The notes below the pieces were generated by a model. It saw only the letters and a list, made by a program, of their open reading frames with translations. It had not been told where the DNA came from and did not search any database. DNA of 64,000 nucleotides from Chelativorans sp. ZYF759. GTDB taxonomy: Bacteria > Pseudomonadota > Alphaproteobacteria > Rhizobiales > Rhizobiaceae. Positions 11,425 through 20,273 of this stretch are shown here, one piece after another. The stretch spans positions 558,001-622,000 of the forward strand of contig NZ_WVVV01000001.1 of NCBI RefSeq assembly GCF_012911015.1, in the 5' to 3' direction. The stretch's first letter is position 1. Each line of letters starts with the position of its first letter. The position numbers and the translations under genes are program-made.

Positions 11425-12105
11425 ATGACGATCACCAAGACAAACTCCTCCTCCGCCGGGATATCCCGCCGCCGCCTGCTCGGCTCGGCCTGTGCCGCAC
11501 TCGTGCTCGCAGCGGGATCGCAGTTCCTGCCCCTGGGCGTGCTGGCCACGCCGGCCGCAGCCTCGACCGAGGTCGCGCAGCGGGTCGCCAGTCACTTCTC
11601 AAGCGTGCGCACCATGATGGGTGAATTCGTTCAGTTCGGACCGCGCGGGGAGCAGACGGGCGGCAAGTTCTATATCGAACGGCCGGGCAAGCTGCGTTTC
11701 GACTACGAGGAGCCGTCGAATTTCCGCGTCACAGCGGACGGCCGGTCGGTCGTCATGGAGAACCGCCGCCTGCGAACGGCGGACCTTTATTCGCTGTCCA
11801 GCACGCCCCTCCAGCTCATCCTGGGCGACCGGATCGACCTATCGGGCGGGCGGGTTCGCGAAGTGGTGCAGGATGACGATCTGACGACGATCCGCATCGC
11901 CGACAATTCAATGTTTGGCGATTCCATCATCACCATGATGTTCGATCCCGAGACCTACGATCTGCGCCAGTGGACCATCACCGATGCACAGGGGCGCGAC
12001 ACCACGGTGATGATCTTCAATGTCGAGCAGGGCGTACAGTTCGACCCCTCGATCTTCCAGATCAACTACCAGCGGATCAACGAGATCAACACGCAGCGTC
12101 AGTAG
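11425..12105 (+). CDS. lolA: Outer-membrane lipoprotein carrier protein LolA
   Basis: LolA carries lipoproteins from the LolCDE complex across the periplasm to the outer membrane. The mature part shows the family pattern MMGEFVQFGPRGEQTGGKFYI followed by RPGKLRFDYEEP. The N-terminus has a twin-arginine-like signal SRRRLLG (residues 14-20 from this start) before the hydrophobic core, where Sec signals are more usual for LolA. I chose ATG 11425, which has AGGA 10 bases upstream. An in-frame ATG at 11395 lacks a ribosome-binding site. FtsK-LolA-Xth is a gene order common in this group. Confidence 0.88.
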   Translation: MTITKTNSSSAGISRRRLLGSACAALVLAAGSQFLPLGVLATPAAASTEVAQRVASHFSSVRTMMGEFVQFGPRGEQTGGKFYIERPGKLRFDYEEPSNFRVTADGRSVVMENRRLRTADLYSLSSTPLQLILGDRIDLSGGRVREVVQDDDLTTIRIADNSMFGDSIITMMFDPETYDLRQWTITDAQGRDTTVMIFNVEQGVQFDPSIFQINYQRINEINTQRQ

Positions 12106-12143
12106 CACCAGACGCTCTGTCGAGCCATTTTCTGTGGAATTTC

Positions 12144-12176
12144 AACCGGCCGGTGCCGACCAGGCGCCGGCCGGTT
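12144..12176 (+). terminator. GC-rich hairpin after lolA
   Basis: A 10-bp stem AACCGGCCGG / CCGGCCGGTT (12144-12153 and 12167-12176) with a 13-base loop lies 38 bases after the lolA stop. No T-tract follows, so it may be a weak terminator or an mRNA-end structure. Confidence 0.5.
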
Positions 12177-12234
12177 GCCTTGTGGGCGGGCGGCTGGCAG
12201 GTTCCCCGCCAGAATTCACCGCCCGGATCCCTCC

Positions 12235-13041
12235 ATGCCCTTCACCGTCGCCACCTGGAACATCAACTCCGTGCGCCTGCGCATGCCGCTGGTCGAGCAC
12301 TTTCTTCAGGAGTTCCAGCCGGACGTGCTGTGTCTTCAGGAAACCAAGTGTCCTGACGATGTCTTCCCGTTCAAGCCGCTGAGAAAGCTGGGCTATGAAC
12401 ATATCCAGATCAGCGGACAGAAGGGCTATCACGGGGTGGCGACGATCTCGCGCCGGCCGCTTGAACTTGTCGAGAAGCGGGATTTCTGCACCAAGGGCGA
12501 CTGCCGCCACCTCTCGGCCAATGTCGAGGCCGGCGGTCGCAAGATCCTCGTGCATAATTTCTATGTCCCGGCGGGTGGCGACGAGCCGGATCCGGAGATC
12601 AATCCAAAATTTCGCCACAAGCTGGATTTCGTGGCCGAGATGCACAGTGTCCCGGCGACGGAGGGACCGGCGGCTGCATCGATACTGGTCGGCGATCTCA
12701 ACATCGCGCCCCTCGAGACAGATGTCTGGTCGCACCGTCAGTTGCTGAAGGTGGTCAGCCACACCCCCGTGGAAACCGAAGGTCTGGAAACGATGCGCAA
12801 AGCCGGGGGCTGGGTCGACCTGATGCGCCGCCACATTCCGCCGGAGGAAAAGCTGTTCACCTGGTGGAGCTATCGCAACAGGGACTGGGCCGCTTCGGAC
12901 CGCGGTCGTCGCCTCGACCATGTCTGGACGTCGCCGGGGCTGGCCGACGCCATGAACGGCGTTGAAGTCTTGCGCGCGGCCCGTGGCTGGGAGCGCCCAT
13001 CCGATCATGTCCCGGTGATCGCCCGCTTCGACATCGACTAA
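12235..13041 (+). CDS. xth: Exodeoxyribonuclease III
   Basis: This AP endonuclease and 3'-5' exonuclease acts in base-excision repair. It is 268 aa from the start MPFTVATWNINSVR, which fits the family. Catalytic motifs visible are LQETKCPDD (metal-binding Glu), GDLNIAP (Asp/Asn) and the C-terminal PSDHVPVI (Asp-His pair). The frame is open upstream to 12175, but those residues do not belong to the fold. Its stop lies one base from the end of the convergent CNB-domain gene. Confidence 0.94.
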   Translation: MPFTVATWNINSVRLRMPLVEHFLQEFQPDVLCLQETKCPDDVFPFKPLRKLGYEHIQISGQKGYHGVATISRRPLELVEKRDFCTKGDCRHLSANVEAGGRKILVHNFYVPAGGDEPDPEINPKFRHKLDFVAEMHSVPATEGPAAASILVGDLNIAPLETDVWSHRQLLKVVSHTPVETEGLETMRKAGGWVDLMRRHIPPEEKLFTWWSYRNRDWAASDRGRRLDHVWTSPGLADAMNGVEVLRAARGWERPSDHVPVIARFDID

Positions 13042-13042
13042 G

Positions 13043-13495
13043 CTAGCCGAAGCGCGGCCCCAGTGCGGTGATGCGGGCAAGAAGGTCCTGGAGGTCGCGC
13101 GAAATGCGCTGGTGCAGCTTGGCCGCCAGTTCGGGATATTCCTCAAGGACGCGACGGAAGAGCTTGCGGTTGACCCGCAACAGCTCGGTCTGCGTGTCGG
13201 CGCGCGCATGCGTCATGCGCCGCGTGTCGGCGATCAGTGCCATTTCGCCCAGCAGGGTGCCGGCGTCGAGCGTGGCGAGGTCTTCGCTCTCGCCATCGCG
13301 TTCGCGGAACAGCACGACGCGCCCCTTGACCACCACATAGGCACCGTCCGCCGGATCTCCCTGGCGGTAGAGTATCGTGCCGGAAGGGCACGAAACGTTC
13401 TCGGATCCAAAGGCGAGCAGGCGCAGATGTTCATTTGCCAGTTCAGAGAAAAGGCTCACACCCGACAGGATACGAATGTCGTCGTCGACCGCCAT
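13043..13495 (-). CDS. Cyclic nucleotide-binding domain protein
   Basis: This 150-aa protein is essentially one cyclic nucleotide-binding (CNB) domain: LYRQGDPADGAYVVVKGRV, then LLGEMALIADTRRMTHARA, the phosphate-binding cassette. No helix-turn-helix follows, so it is not a Crp-type DNA-binding regulator. It is more likely a soluble cAMP- or other-ligand-binding regulator of a partner protein. The partner is unknown. It lies 58 bases downstream of the response-regulator gene on the same strand and may be co-transcribed. Confidence 0.8.
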   Translation of the reverse strand: MAVDDDIRILSGVSLFSELANEHLRLLAFGSENVSCPSGTILYRQGDPADGAYVVVKGRVVLFRERDGESEDLATLDAGTLLGEMALIADTRRMTHARADTQTELLRVNRKLFRRVLEEYPELAAKLHQRISRDLQDLLARITALGPRFG

Positions 13496-13553
13496 AAGGC
13501 GTCCCCGGTTTTCTGCAGCCCCCTCCCGCTTGTTCTATTCCAACCGGGCTGCG

Positions 13554-14237
13554 TCAAGGGACGAGCTTGTAGCCGCCACTCTCTGTCACCAGAATTTCGG
13601 CATTTGACGGGTCGCGCTCGATTTTCTGGCGCAGACGGTAGACATGCGTCTCCAAAGTGTGGGTTGTGACGCCCGAATTGTAGCCCCAGACCTCTTCCAG
13701 CAGGATATCGCGGGTCACGACCTTCTTTTCGGCGCGGTACAGGTACTTGATGATCGCGGACTCTTTTTCGGTCAGCCGAATCTTGCCACCCTTCTCATCC
13801 GTGAGCAGCTTCTGGCTTGGCTTGAACGTATAGGGGCCCACCAGGAACGTCGCGTCTTCACTTTGCTCGTGCTGGCGCAATTGGGCACGGATGCGTGCCA
13901 GGAGCACGGCGAACCGGAACGGCTTGGTCACGTAGTCATTCGCACCGGCTTCGAGCCCAAGGATCGTGTCGGAATCCGTATCCTGCGCCGTCAGCATGAT
14001 GATGGGGGCCTTGAAGCCGCCCTTGCGCAAAAGCTTGACAGCTTCGCGTCCGTCCATGTCCGGCAGGCCGACATCCATGATCACGAGATCGATCAGATTG
14101 CCGCGCACGGCCTGAATACCCTTGGACGCGGTGTCTTCCTCGACCACCGAGAACTCTTCATAGAGCGACAGTTGCTCGACAAGAGTCTCGCGAAGCTCGG
14201 CATCGTCATCAACGATCAGGATGGTGCGTGAGGTCAT
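13554..14237 (-). CDS. OmpR-family response regulator (CenR-like)
   Basis: This is a two-component transcription factor. The receiver domain has acidic pocket DDD at residues 10-12, phospho-acceptor Asp55 (VIMDVGLPDMDG) and Lys in YVTKPF. The C-terminal winged-helix OmpR domain includes TLETHVYRLRQKIE. Its sequence resembles CenR, the cell-envelope regulator of alphaproteobacteria, but no partner kinase (CenK) is adjacent, so I leave the symbol empty. I chose ATG 14237, which has GGAA 7 bases upstream. An in-frame ATG at 14258 has no ribosome-binding site. Confidence 0.85.
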   Translation of the reverse strand: MTSRTILIVDDDAELRETLVEQLSLYEEFSVVEEDTASKGIQAVRGNLIDLVIMDVGLPDMDGREAVKLLRKGGFKAPIIMLTAQDTDSDTILGLEAGANDYVTKPFRFAVLLARIRAQLRQHEQSEDATFLVGPYTFKPSQKLLTDEKGGKIRLTEKESAIIKYLYRAEKKVVTRDILLEEVWGYNSGVTTHTLETHVYRLRQKIERDPSNAEILVTESGGYKLVP

Positions 14238-14353
14238 GGGTTCATTCCAGTTCTGCATGGCCGACCGGGCGAAACCGGCTTATGGATGTAATCGCGATAA
14301 TTGAACGTGTGGTCACGACGATCTAACGAGGTGCCCAGCACCGTGCGTGCCGG

Positions 14354-14908
14354 GTGAAATGCATGCTTGCCAAGAATATAGGACAATCCTGTCGGCTGGC
14401 CACCGTGCGGGCACGGCCGGGCAATCCGCGCCAAGGTTTTCTGTCGATAGGCGGACGCGTCTTTCCTTGCGCGCTCGGGCGCGGCGGCATCCGGGCGATG
14501 AAGCGGGAGGGAGATGGGGCGACGCCCATGGCGGCGATGCGCGTGCTGGAGGGCTACTGGCGCGGCGATCGCGCTCGGCGCCCGAATTCCGCGCTCGGCT
14601 TCCGAATCATCCATGCAGAGGATGGATGGTGCGACGCTCCGTCGGATCCGAACTACAACCGCCCCGTTCAATTGCCCTATCCCGCCAGCCATGAACACAT
14701 GCATCGTCATGATCGACTTTACGATCACGTGATCGTTCTGGATTGGAATTATGGCAGGCGTATGCGCGGGGCGGGCAGCGCGATATTCCTGCACGTGGCC
14801 AAGCCCGGCCTCCAGCCGACCGAGGGTTGTATCGCAGTTGACCCCCGGACCATGCGTATGATCCTGCCGCTCCTTTCGAAGCGAACGGTCATCCGCGTCG
14901 TCGGGTGA
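14354..14908 (+). CDS. L,D-transpeptidase (YkuD) family protein
   Basis: This 184-aa protein carries the YkuD catalytic signature: a histidine in AIFLHVAKPG followed by the nucleophile in TEGCIAVDP. Such enzymes form 3-3 crosslinks in peptidoglycan or attach proteins to it. No clear signal peptide is seen in the predicted N-terminus, which is unusual for a cell-wall enzyme, so the true start or export route is uncertain. It is divergent from the CenR-like gene across about 115 bases. Confidence 0.82.
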   Translation: MKCMLAKNIGQSCRLATVRARPGNPRQGFLSIGGRVFPCALGRGGIRAMKREGDGATPMAAMRVLEGYWRGDRARRPNSALGFRIIHAEDGWCDAPSDPNYNRPVQLPYPASHEHMHRHDRLYDHVIVLDWNYGRRMRGAGSAIFLHVAKPGLQPTEGCIAVDPRTMRMILPLLSKRTVIRVVG

Positions 14909-14974
14909 CCAAGGACCCTTTGCAGCACCCTTCCACGCCGGCCCATGATCAGCGCGCTGCCGGGCAAAATCCCA

Positions 14975-15643
14975 TCAGGGCGTCGCGATCCGCCACACCG
15001 ATGTCGTCTTGACCTCTGCGTCTTCCAGCGCCCGCGTCACCGGCACCGTGTAAGTGGCCAGCCGTTCCAGCCCCGATATCGGCAAATAGGCGCGGCCGGG
15101 ATCTCCCACGAGGATGATGGCGCCCCCGGCCGCCAGAGCGGAGAACCATGGCATCAGCCGACCAGCCAGGTCGCGGTCGTAAAACACGTCTCCGGCCAGA
15201 ACCACGTCCCAATCGCCCAGGGTGCCGATCAGGTCCTGGGTCATGGTTTCCACCGGTACCTGGTTCAAGCCGGCATTGAGGGTCGTGGCTGCCGCACAGA
15301 ACGGATCGATATCGCAGGCCTGCGCGCGGCGCGCGCCCGATTTCATCGCTGCTATGGCAACAAGTCCCGAGCCGGTGGCGAAATCCAGGACCGTCTTGCC
15401 GGCCACAGTTTCGGGATGGTCGAGGATGAAGCGGGCCAGCCCCTGGCCGCCGGCCCAGGCAAAAGCCCAGTACGGCGGCGGCAGGCCGATCTCCCGGAGT
15501 TCGTCTTCCGTCTTCAGCCACAGTTCGTGCGCCTCCGCCGCCATGTGCAAAGGGATTTCCGGCACATGGGGCGGCCGCAGGATCGCGGTGTTGGCGCGGA
15601 TGAAGGCCGTTCGCGCAGCCTCATCTGCCGCCACCTCGCTCAT
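14975..15643 (-). CDS. Class I SAM-dependent methyltransferase (ETFB-lysine / NNT1-like)
   Basis: This 222-aa protein has a class I methyltransferase fold: motif I VLDFATGSGLVAIAA, an acidic CDIDP, and post-motif AGDVFYD. This DxxxY-type motif is typical of the family-16 lysine methyltransferases, which include bacterial ETF-beta methyltransferase. The closely related nicotinamide N-methyltransferase-like COG3897 is the alternative label. Its ATG overlaps the TGA of the EVE-domain gene by 4 bases (ATGA), so translation is coupled. The frame upstream of 15643 is shadow sequence. Confidence 0.8.
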   Translation of the reverse strand: MSEVAADEAARTAFIRANTAILRPPHVPEIPLHMAAEAHELWLKTEDELREIGLPPPYWAFAWAGGQGLARFILDHPETVAGKTVLDFATGSGLVAIAAMKSGARRAQACDIDPFCAAATTLNAGLNQVPVETMTQDLIGTLGDWDVVLAGDVFYDRDLAGRLMPWFSALAAGGAIILVGDPGRAYLPISGLERLATYTVPVTRALEDAEVKTTSVWRIATP

Positions 15644-16065
15644 GTCGCGGCGTCGAGACCACCCATGCGGCAGATCTCGGCCCATTCTTCGGGCGCCACG
15701 GGTTGGACCGAAAGCCGCGAATTGTTGACCAGCACCATATCGGCGAGTTTGGGGTTGGCCTTGATGTCGGGGAGGGACACCGGCTTCGGCATGTCCTTGA
15801 GCGCTCGAATATCAACACATTCCCAGCGGGGATCGTCGGTCGTGGAATCCGGATGGGCCAGCGCGCAGACTTCGACGATGCCGACGACCTCCAGACCTTC
15901 GTTGGAGTGGTAGAAGAAGCCCTGGTCGCCGAGTTTCATCTCGCGCATGTTGTTGCGTGCCTGGTAGTTGCGCACGCCATCCCATTGCTCGCCCGCCTTG
16001 CCCTTGGCCTTCTGCATCTCCCAGGACCATTTGAAAGGCTCGGACTTGAAGAGCCAGTAGCGCAT
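15640..16065 (-). CDS. EVE domain-containing protein
   Basis: This is a 141-aa single EVE domain, a PUA-related fold that binds modified bases in nucleic acids. Recognisable segments are MRYWLFKSEP at the start, W-x-GVRNYQARN, GDQGFFYHSNE and VALAHPD-like parts. Its function in bacteria is not settled. It overlaps both neighbours (4 bases downstream, 1 base upstream as TGATG), so YciI, EVE and methyltransferase form a translationally coupled run that continues from tsaD and gpsA. Confidence 0.9.
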   Translation of the reverse strand: MRYWLFKSEPFKWSWEMQKAKGKAGEQWDGVRNYQARNNMREMKLGDQGFFYHSNEGLEVVGIVEVCALAHPDSTTDDPRWECVDIRALKDMPKPVSLPDIKANPKLADMVLVNNSRLSVQPVAPEEWAEICRMGGLDAAT

Positions 16066-16361
16066 CAGGCGTTCTCCGGGTTGTTGAAGGTCCAGTTCCA
16101 CTGCTGCACGACGACGCTCTCGAACAGGCCGGCCTTCGAATAGGGGTCATCGGTCGCGATGCCCTCGGCCTCACCCCTGCTCGCAGCTTCGACCGCCACG
16201 AGCGAGCCGCTTGCCTGGCCCGCTGTGTCGAGCATGGGTCCGGCAAATTTGAGTTTGCCCGCCTCATTGAGACGGTTGAGATAGGAGACATGTTCCGGCC
16301 GTGTGTCGACTCGGGTCTGGATGTGGCCCGGCTTGTCCTTGCAGATCAGAAGGAAGATCAT
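16065..16361 (-). CDS. YciI family protein
   Basis: This 98-aa YciI-like protein has a ferredoxin-like fold with the conserved HVSYL and DDPYSKAGL segments, the latter carrying the family's putative active-site Asp. Family members have uncharacterised or muconolactone-isomerase-like chemistry. It starts with ATG 20 bases after gpsA ends and overlaps the EVE gene by one base. The gene order tsaD-gpsA-yciI-EVE is common in rhizobia. Confidence 0.9.
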   Translation of the reverse strand: MIFLLICKDKPGHIQTRVDTRPEHVSYLNRLNEAGKLKFAGPMLDTAGQASGSLVAVEAASRGEAEGIATDDPYSKAGLFESVVVQQWNWTFNNPENA

Positions 16362-16380
16362 CGGTTACCTCGTTTTTTCG

Positions 16381-17364
16381 TCATTCCGTTTCGCTCTTGA
16401 GCGGGCGTGACATGAGCGCCTCCACGGCCTGATGGATGGTTATCCGGCCGGCCAGAATTCCCTCGACGGCAACGGTGATCGGGGCTTCAATCCCCCGTTC
16501 GCGGGTGATTCTCACCGCGATCGCGGCTGTCGCCACGCCTTCGGCGAGAGGGCGGTTCGCCAGGCTTTCGCCACGCCCGAGCGCCATGCCATACGCAAAA
16601 TTGCGCGATTGCGGCGACGAGCAGGTAAGAACGAGATCACCCAGTCCCGACAGGCCGAACAGGGTTTCCGGCCGTGCGCCCAGCGCTTCGCCGATGCGGC
16701 GCAGCTCCACGAAACCGCGCGTGACCAACGCTGCCTGAGCGCTGGCGCCGAGCCCGGCACCGGCCGCGGCGCCGGCCGCGATGGCCATGACATTCTTGAG
16801 CGCACCGCCGATCTCAACGCCAATCAGGTCGTCGGACGAATAGCACCGGAAATGCGGCGCGGACAGAAGCTCGGCCAGCTGCGAGGCGTGCTCGGCGCTT
16901 TGCGCGGCCACGGTGACGGCCGTCGGCAAGCCACGCGCCACGTCGGCTGCAAAACTCGGCCCGGAGAGCGCCGCGACCGGGCTCATTGGCAGGACTTCCG
17001 CGGCAATGTCGGACATCAGCTGCCCTGTGTCGCGTTCAATGCCCTTGGCGCACAGCACGAGCGGGACGGTCGATGTCACATGGTCGCGCATCGCCAAGAG
17101 CATCTGGCGCAGACTCTGAGCGGGCGTCGCGACCAGCACACAGTCGACGCCTCTCAGCGCATGGCCGAGATTGCCGGTCGCCTCCACCTGTTCGTCGAAG
17201 CGGATGCCGGGCAGGTAGCGTGGGTTCTCCTGTCGTTCGACAATGGAACGCACCGTCTCGGCGTCGCGCGCCCACAGACGCGTCTCATGGCCGGCTCTGG
17301 CCGATGTCAGTGCCAATGCCGTGCCCCAGGCGCCTCCGCCGACCACCGCGATCCTGTCGCTCAT
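16381..17364 (-). CDS. gpsA: NAD(P)H-dependent glycerol-3-phosphate dehydrogenase
   Basis: GpsA reduces dihydroxyacetone phosphate to sn-glycerol-3-phosphate, the backbone for phospholipids. The Rossmann motif is [12 protein letters not shown] at residue 6. The conserved [19 protein letters not shown] and [13 protein letters not shown] stretches carry the catalytic Lys and substrate contacts. At 327 aa it is full length. Its ATG overlaps the tsaD stop (ATGA). Confidence 0.97.
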   Translation of the reverse strand: MSDRIAVVGGGAWGTALALTSARAGHETRLWARDAETVRSIVERQENPRYLPGIRFDEQVEATGNLGHALRGVDCVLVATPAQSLRQMLLAMRDHVTSTVPLVLCAKGIERDTGQLMSDIAAEVLPMSPVAALSGPSFAADVARGLPTAVTVAAQSAEHASQLAELLSAPHFRCYSSDDLIGVEIGGALKNVMAIAAGAAAGAGLGASAQAALVTRGFVELRRIGEALGARPETLFGLSGLGDLVLTCSSPQSRNFAYGMALGRGESLANRPLAEGVATAAIAVRITRERGIEAPITVAVEGILAGRITIHQAVEALMSRPLKSETE

Positions 17365-18449
17365 GCCTTGGCCCCCCGTTTGCCCGATCCGACGCGTGCT
17401 GCCGCCGTCTCATCGAGCGGCCAGCGCGCGCGGGGCGCCAGGGCGAACGCCTCTGCTGGCACGAGGCCCGCATTCAGCCGTTCGAGGCCGGCCCAGGCGA
17501 TCATCGCGGCATTGTCGGTGCAGAGTTCGAGCGGTGGCGCCACAAGGCGTGCGCCGCGCTCCCGGCACAGGCCATCGAGGGTCGATCGTATAGCCTGGTT
17601 GGCAGCCACGCCGCCCGCGACAACGAGTGTGGGCAAGGCGATGCCGGGATGCTCTGATAGAAAGCGGTCGAGGCTGCGGCCCACGCGCTCGCTCAGCGTG
17701 CGGGTGACCGCGCTCTGGAAAGAGGCGCAGATGTCCGCGACATCGGCGTCGCTCAGCGGCGCCAGCGACGTCGCGACCTGTCGGACTGCTGTCTTGAGAC
17801 CGGAAAACGAGAAATCGAGGCGCTGGCTGCCGGCGAGCGGTCGCGGAAGAGCAAAGCGCGAGGGGTCGCCGGTGCGAGCCGCGCGCTCGACATTCGGCCC
17901 GCCGGGATAAGGCAGACCGAGCAGCTTCGCGGTCTTGTCGAAGGCTTCGCCCAGCGCGTCGTCGATCGTGGTCGCCCATCGTCGATAGCGGCCGACGCCC
18001 TCAACGAGCAGAATCTGCGTGTGACCACCGGAGACCAGCAGCAGCAGATAGGGGAACGCAAGACCGTCAGTCAGTCGGGCGGTCAGGGCGTGTCCCTCCA
18101 GATGGTTGACCGGTATCAGGCTTTTGCCCGACGCGGCGGCCATCGCCTTTGCGGTCATGGTGCCCACGATCAGGCCGCCGATGAGGCCGGGTCCCGCGGT
18201 CACGGCGATGGCATCCAGCTGGGCAAGCTCCGCACCCGCGTCGTCCATTGCCCTATTGATCACGCCATCGAGCAGTTCGACATGCGCCCGCGCGGCGATT
18301 TCGGGCACGACTCCGCCATAGGCGGCGTGGTCCTCAATCTGGCTGGCAACGACATTGGACAGGATGTGGCCCGCGCCGAGGTCGTCGAGACAGACGATTG
18401 CCGCCGCCGTCTCGTCGCAGCTCGTCTCGATTCCGAGCACCTTCCTCAT
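17361..18449 (-). CDS. tsaD: tRNA N6-threonylcarbamoyladenosine transferase subunit TsaD
   Basis: TsaD transfers threonylcarbamoyl to A37 of ANN-decoding tRNAs, an essential modification, together with TsaB/TsaE/TsaC. The N-terminus is [16 protein letters not shown], the metal-binding HxxxH is in [10 protein letters not shown], and the nucleotide loop [13 protein letters not shown] follows. It is 362 aa from ATG 18449. The frame is open for a further 118 codons upstream, but that covers the divergent hemC promoter and start. gpsA is coupled downstream. Confidence 0.96.
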   Translation of the reverse strand: MRKVLGIETSCDETAAAIVCLDDLGAGHILSNVVASQIEDHAAYGGVVPEIAARAHVELLDGVINRAMDDAGAELAQLDAIAVTAGPGLIGGLIVGTMTAKAMAAASGKSLIPVNHLEGHALTARLTDGLAFPYLLLLVSGGHTQILLVEGVGRYRRWATTIDDALGEAFDKTAKLLGLPYPGGPNVERAARTGDPSRFALPRPLAGSQRLDFSFSGLKTAVRQVATSLAPLSDADVADICASFQSAVTRTLSERVGRSLDRFLSEHPGIALPTLVVAGGVAANQAIRSTLDGLCRERGARLVAPPLELCTDNAAMIAWAGLERLNAGLVPAEAFALAPRARWPLDETAAARVGSGKRGAKA

Positions 18450-18557
18450 GCCGTTTCGCCCAACATATCCCGGCCGATGTTGCCGCAAAAGCAGTTCGCC
18501 TATAGGTAGGCCAGAGCGGCCCGAAATCCGAGCCGGACCTATCACGGACCCGATGGC

Positions 18558-19487
18558 ATGCAAACACGAGTCTTGAAGATCGGCACCCGCGGAAGTGAAC
18601 TCGCGCTTGCCCAGGCGCGCGAGACACGGGCGCGGCTGATGGCAGCTCACCGCCTGCAGGAGGATGATTTCGAGATCGTCGTCATCTCGACCAGCGGCGA
18701 CCGTATTCAGGATCGTCCGCTGTCGGAAGTTGGCGGCAAGGGGCTCTTCACGAAGGAGATCGAGGAGGCGCTGCTCACCGGCGGGATCGATATCGCCGTC
18801 CATTCCTCGAAGGACATGCCCACGGCGCTGCCGGAAGGACTGGAACTCTCCTGTTTTCTAGAGCGGGAGGATGTCCGCGATGCTTTCATCGGCCGCGCCG
18901 CGGCGAAGCTCGAGGAATTGCCGGAGCGCGCCGTGGTCGGATCATCGTCGCTGCGCCGTCAGGCGCTCATCCGCCGCCTGCGCCCGGATGTCGAAGTGGT
19001 GATGTTCCGCGGCAATGTGCAAACGCGGCTGCGCAAGTTGAACGAAGGCCAGGTCGGCGCCACGCTTCTTGCCAATGCCGGCTTGCGTCGGCTGGGCATG
19101 GCCGAGGTGATCACCGAACTTCTGCCCGTCGACCGATTTCCGCCCGCCCCGGGCCAGGGGGCGATCTGCATCGAGAGCAGGATAGGCGACACGCGTGTCC
19201 GCGACATGCTCGCTCCGATCGGGCATGGCGAGACCGAAGCCGCGCTGTCCTGCGAGCGGGCGTTCCTCGCCGCCCTGGACGGTTCGTGCCGGACACCCAT
19301 TGCCGGGCATGCCCGCGTCGAGGGGGACCGGATCGCCTTCAGCGGCATGATCCTGACGCCGGATGGCGCCGAGGTTCACGAGATCGAAGCCGATGGAGGG
19401 ATTTCGGATGCGGCCTCGATCGGCGGGCGAGCCGGCGAGACGGTCCGGGCGCGGGCTGGTACGACTTTCTTCGACAGCTGGACCTGA
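18558..19487 (+). CDS. hemC: Hydroxymethylbilane synthase (porphobilinogen deaminase)
   Basis: HemC joins four porphobilinogen molecules into hydroxymethylbilane in heme and cobalamin synthesis. [14 protein letters not shown] starts the protein. The dipyrromethane cofactor cysteine lies in the [13 protein letters not shown] segment. At 309 aa it is full length. It heads the group hemC-hemD-mic60-hemY; hemD begins one base after the hemC stop. Confidence 0.97.
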   Translation: MQTRVLKIGTRGSELALAQARETRARLMAAHRLQEDDFEIVVISTSGDRIQDRPLSEVGGKGLFTKEIEEALLTGGIDIAVHSSKDMPTALPEGLELSCFLEREDVRDAFIGRAAAKLEELPERAVVGSSSLRRQALIRRLRPDVEVVMFRGNVQTRLRKLNEGQVGATLLANAGLRRLGMAEVITELLPVDRFPPAPGQGAICIESRIGDTRVRDMLAPIGHGETEAALSCERAFLAALDGSCRTPIAGHARVEGDRIAFSGMILTPDGAEVHEIEADGGISDAASIGGRAGETVRARAGTTFFDSWT

Positions 19488-19488
19488 G

Positions 19489-20199
19489 ATGGCTCGGCGC
19501 GTGATGGTGACGCGCCCCGAACCGGGCGCTTCGGCGACGGCGGCACGGTTGAGGGAAATGGGCCTGGAAGCCGTCGTTCTTCCCCTGACCCGGATCGAAC
19601 CTCTTGCCGGTACCGTCAAGAATGCTGCCTCCTTCGACGGCGTCGTCCTGACCAGCGCCAATGCGGTGCGGATGGCTTCACCGGATCTGCTGGTGGTTAT
19701 GCGCGAGCTGCCCTGCCATGCGGTAGGGCCGGCAACCGGAGAAGCTGCCCGGTTGGCCGGACTGAAGGTGGTGCTGGAGAGCAGGGGCGATGCAGCCAGT
19801 CTTTCAGAGGACATCATATCCCGTTTGCCTCGCGGATCGCGGCTTCTCTACCCCTGCGGACGCGTGCGCTCCCTCTCGCTGGAAGACGCGCTCGGGGATG
19901 CCGGGATCGATGTAACCCCGCTGGAAGTCTATGACGCGGTCGCAGTCGGCTATCCGTCATCGGCTATTCGCGAGGCGGTGGCCGACCGTCCATTCGATCT
20001 TGCGCTCATCCATTCCCGGCGTGGCGGCGAGTTGCTGGCTGGCATCATGTCGCGGCCGGAACTTGGCGATCTGTTTGCCGGCACGATGATTCTCAGCATT
20101 TCCGCCAAGGCAGCCGCGCAACTTGCAAATCGTCACGTTGAGGTTGCCGCGGAACCCTCGGAACCGGCGCTTCTGGCACTCGTTAAGGCGAAGGTCTGA
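19489..20199 (+). CDS. hemD: Uroporphyrinogen-III synthase
   Basis: HemD closes hydroxymethylbilane into uroporphyrinogen III with inversion of ring D. HemD is poorly conserved. Typical elements are MVTRPEPGASATAARL near the start, SFDGVVLTSANAVR and PCHAVGPATGEAARLAG. It is 236 aa from ATG 19489, one base after hemC. The open frame upstream lies within hemC. Position directly after hemC and before the mitofilin homolog supports the call. Confidence 0.93.
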   Translation: MARRVMVTRPEPGASATAARLREMGLEAVVLPLTRIEPLAGTVKNAASFDGVVLTSANAVRMASPDLLVVMRELPCHAVGPATGEAARLAGLKVVLESRGDAASLSEDIISRLPRGSRLLYPCGRVRSLSLEDALGDAGIDVTPLEVYDAVAVGYPSSAIREAVADRPFDLALIHSRRGGELLAGIMSRPELGDLFAGTMILSISAKAAAQLANRHVEVAAEPSEPALLALVKAKV

Positions 20200-20273
20200 G
20201 AGCTTCGCCCTTTTCAGACGGTCGCCATGTGCTAGAGCAGGAGGCGATATCCGAATTCGAGTGGAGTTCCGCC

